Positions 62,772 through 64,000 of a DNA stretch of 64,000 nt are shown piece after piece. Source of the DNA: Anabaena sp. UHCC 0187. GTDB lineage: Bacteria > Cyanobacteriota > Cyanobacteriia > Cyanobacteriales > Nostocaceae. The stretch's first letter is position 1; each line of letters starts with the position of its first letter. Where the stretch lies: positions 87,437-151,436 of the forward strand of contig NZ_VILB01000007.1 in the NCBI RefSeq assembly GCF_009712035.1, written 5' to 3'. Below the pieces are notes generated by a model that was not told where the DNA came from, made no database searches, and was given only the letters and a program-made list of their open reading frames with translations. The position numbers and the translations under genes were made by a program.

Positions 62772-64000
62772 TCAATTATCTACAGTTTGCTGTAAATTTA
62801 ATGGTAAGGTCACTGTAAAAGTAGTACCAACATTAATTTCACTTACCATATTAATTTGCCCTTGATGAGCATCAACGCATCTTTTGACAATTACTAAACC
62901 TAGTCCGTTACCTTGAATTGTTTCCACATTTGAAGCCCGATAAAAGGAATCAAATATTTTGTTTTGGTCAGATTCAGGAATACCAATTCCTTGATCTTGA
63001 ATTTGAAAAGTTACTAAATTAGCTACATAATCACAAGTAAGTTCAAACCTAATTTTACTATTTATTGGTGAATACTTAATTGCATTGGAAAGTAGATTTC
63101 TAAATAAGTGATGTAATAATCTTTCATCCATCACCGTATTTGCATTTTGACTCTGGCAATTAAAAATTATTTCATGTCCGCTATCTTCAATGAGTTCAAA
63201 CTCTTCAATTAGCTCTTGACAAAATTTTTCTAGGTTAATCGGTTCAGGATTATAATGAAGTTTTCCTGCTTCTGATTTACCCATAAAAAGTACATCTTTC
63301 ATGAGTTTTTCCATAGATTCTACAGCACCGTAGATTCGTTTTAAGTATTTATTTTTTTTGCATTCTGTTAAATTATCACCTTGGATTTCTATAAGTTCTA
63401 CTGCGGTTTGAATCACACTCAAAGGATTACGAAATTCATGGGAAACCGTCGAAATAAATAAGGATTTGAGGTGATTGAGTTCCTGTTCTTTTTTTAAAGC
63501 TTGCTCTAAATATTCTCTTTGACGACGTTCGCTCAAATCCCATAATACCAGGACAACACCACTAATTTGATCAGGTCGTCGCATCAACAAAGAAACACTA
63601 TTGCCAATGGGTAATTTTGTGCCATTTTTAGTAATTAAAGAGGCAAATTCTCTTAAGTTCAAAGTTTGTTGCTCTCGCAGCACTTTTGTTACAGGGTTTT
63701 CTATAATCTCACCTGTAACTTCATCAATAATTTTGATAATTTCTGATATATTTAGACCCAGAGCTTCGGTTTCTTGCCAACCAGTAATTTTTTCAGCCGC
63801 AGGATTAATAAATGTAATTATTCCCTGTTCGTTTGTGGCAATTACAGCATCACTCATGGAATTTAATAAGGTAGCTAACTGATCTCTACTTTCTCGTAAT
63901 TCACATTCTAGTTTGTGTTTTAGCAAAGCAATTTCTATAGCTATCCGTAAATCTTTAATCGTAAATGGTTTAACAATATAACCAAAAGGTTGAGTAACTT
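62772..64000 (-). CDS. Hybrid REC-PAS-HisKA-HATPase sensor kinase (5' part beyond window)
   Basis: The reverse-strand frame is open to the window edge. It begins (incomplete) with the C-terminal end of a receiver domain, VTQPFGYIVKPFTIKDLRIA (the conserved K-P), then IEIALLKHKLE, typical of cyanobacterial REC-PAS kinases. A PAS domain follows (LATLLNSMSDAVIATNEQGII...PAAEKITGW). HisKA has its phosphoacceptor in FISTVSHEFRNPLSVIQ, and HATPase_c has NLLSNAIKYSP, DQGIGIPE and GNGLGLVIVK. The internal TTG that could start it at 63926 is not needed and would cut off a receiver domain. Signal and partner are unknown. Confidence 0.92.
   Translation of the reverse strand, partial: VTQPFGYIVKPFTIKDLRIAIEIALLKHKLECELRESRDQLATLLNSMSDAVIATNEQGIITFINPAAEKITGWQETEALGLNISEIIKIIDEVTGEIIENPVTKVLREQQTLNLREFASLITKNGTKLPIGNSVSLLMRRPDQISGVVLVLWDLSERRQREYLEQALKKEQELNHLKSLFISTVSHEFRNPLSVIQTAVELIEIQGDNLTECKKNKYLKRIYGAVESMEKLMKDVLFMGKSEAGKLHYNPEPINLEKFCQELIEEFELIEDSGHEIIFNCQSQNANTVMDERLLHHLFRNLLSNAIKYSPINSKIRFELTCDYVANLVTFQIQDQGIGIPESDQNKIFDSFYRASNVETIQGNGLGLVIVKRCVDAHQGQINMVSEINVGTTFTVTLPLNLQQTVDN

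Noticed and set aside
62772..63926. Histidine kinase starting at an internal TTG (63926)
   Set aside because: The frame is open to the window edge and encodes the end of a receiver domain, so the gene begins outside the window.

Overview
The window looks like a chromosome segment of a filamentous, heterocyst-forming cyanobacterium (Nostocales, Anabaena/Nostoc/Dolichospermum-like). Evidence: a psbI gene, a complete bidirectional NiFe hydrogenase (hox) cluster, a CP12-type domain, a HetP-family protein, a cyanobacterial-type sucrose synthase, AT-rich DNA with many HIP1 palindromes (GCGATCGC), and heavy loading with the short dispersed and heptameric repeats typical of Nostocales. No tRNA, rRNA or CRISPR array was seen.

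Layout. 1-8.5 kb: a histidine kinase and NarL-type regulator pair (cut by the left edge) diverges from a kdpA-B-(F-like)-C-D potassium ATPase operon. Its KdpD is the short form without a kinase domain. A universal stress protein gene follows. 8.5-19.4 kb: hoxE-F-U, a DUF3122-like exported protein, hoxY, a CBS-CP12 fusion, hoxH, a nonsense-interrupted Uma2 gene, a pentapeptide-repeat gene (opposite strand), hoxW and a large acyl-CoA synthetase (ADP-forming type)/GNAT fusion. 19.4-22.4 kb: ileS. 22.5-26.1 kb: a small accessory island with a three-Cys-motif/TcmP gene pair placed tail to tail, a DUF4926 protein, a REP-associated tyrosine transposase beside a REP-like palindrome, and a VapBC-like toxin-antitoxin pair. 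26.2-33.1 kb: a type II NADH dehydrogenase, two small uncharacterised genes, a Na/Ca antiporter, and a glycosyltransferase/TVP38/flavin disulfide reductase run. 33.3-37.4 kb: nifJ and a HetP-like gene. 37.4-44.3 kb: a 1.3 kb non-coding stretch with a striking inverted/tandem repeat cluster, then sucrose synthase and a GH65 phosphorylase fused to beta-phosphoglucomutase. 44.3-50.5 kb: phosphoribosyltransferase, Hpt protein, a REC-GAF-GGDEF protein whose GAF resembles cyanobacteriochromes, an RNase D-like exonuclease, a CAP protein, trpB and a decayed Rpn-family gene. 50.5-54 kb: an McrBC-type restriction pair and a GxxExxY gene bracketed by inverted repeats. 54-64 kb: SUI1/YciH, a Pmp3-like peptide, an exported protein, glgP, a second 1.4 kb gap with a possible 42-codon ORF, a hexapeptide acyltransferase, psbI, a DUF3769/LptD-like outer-membrane protein, and a REC-PAS-histidine kinase cut by the right edge.

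How the genes may work together (inference): glgP, sucrose synthase and the GH65-phosphoglucomutase fusion feed hexose phosphates into glycolysis. NifJ converts pyruvate to acetyl-CoA with ferredoxin reduction. Hox disposes of reductant as H2, and the ADP-forming acyl-CoA synthetase-like protein downstream of hoxW could recover ATP from acetyl-CoA. CBS-CP12 inside the hox cluster is a plausible adenylate/redox link to the Calvin cycle. Dispersed repeats have entered coding sequence at several places: ileS, nifJ, the end of the GH65 gene, the last codons of hoxF, and the start of the GxxExxY gene.
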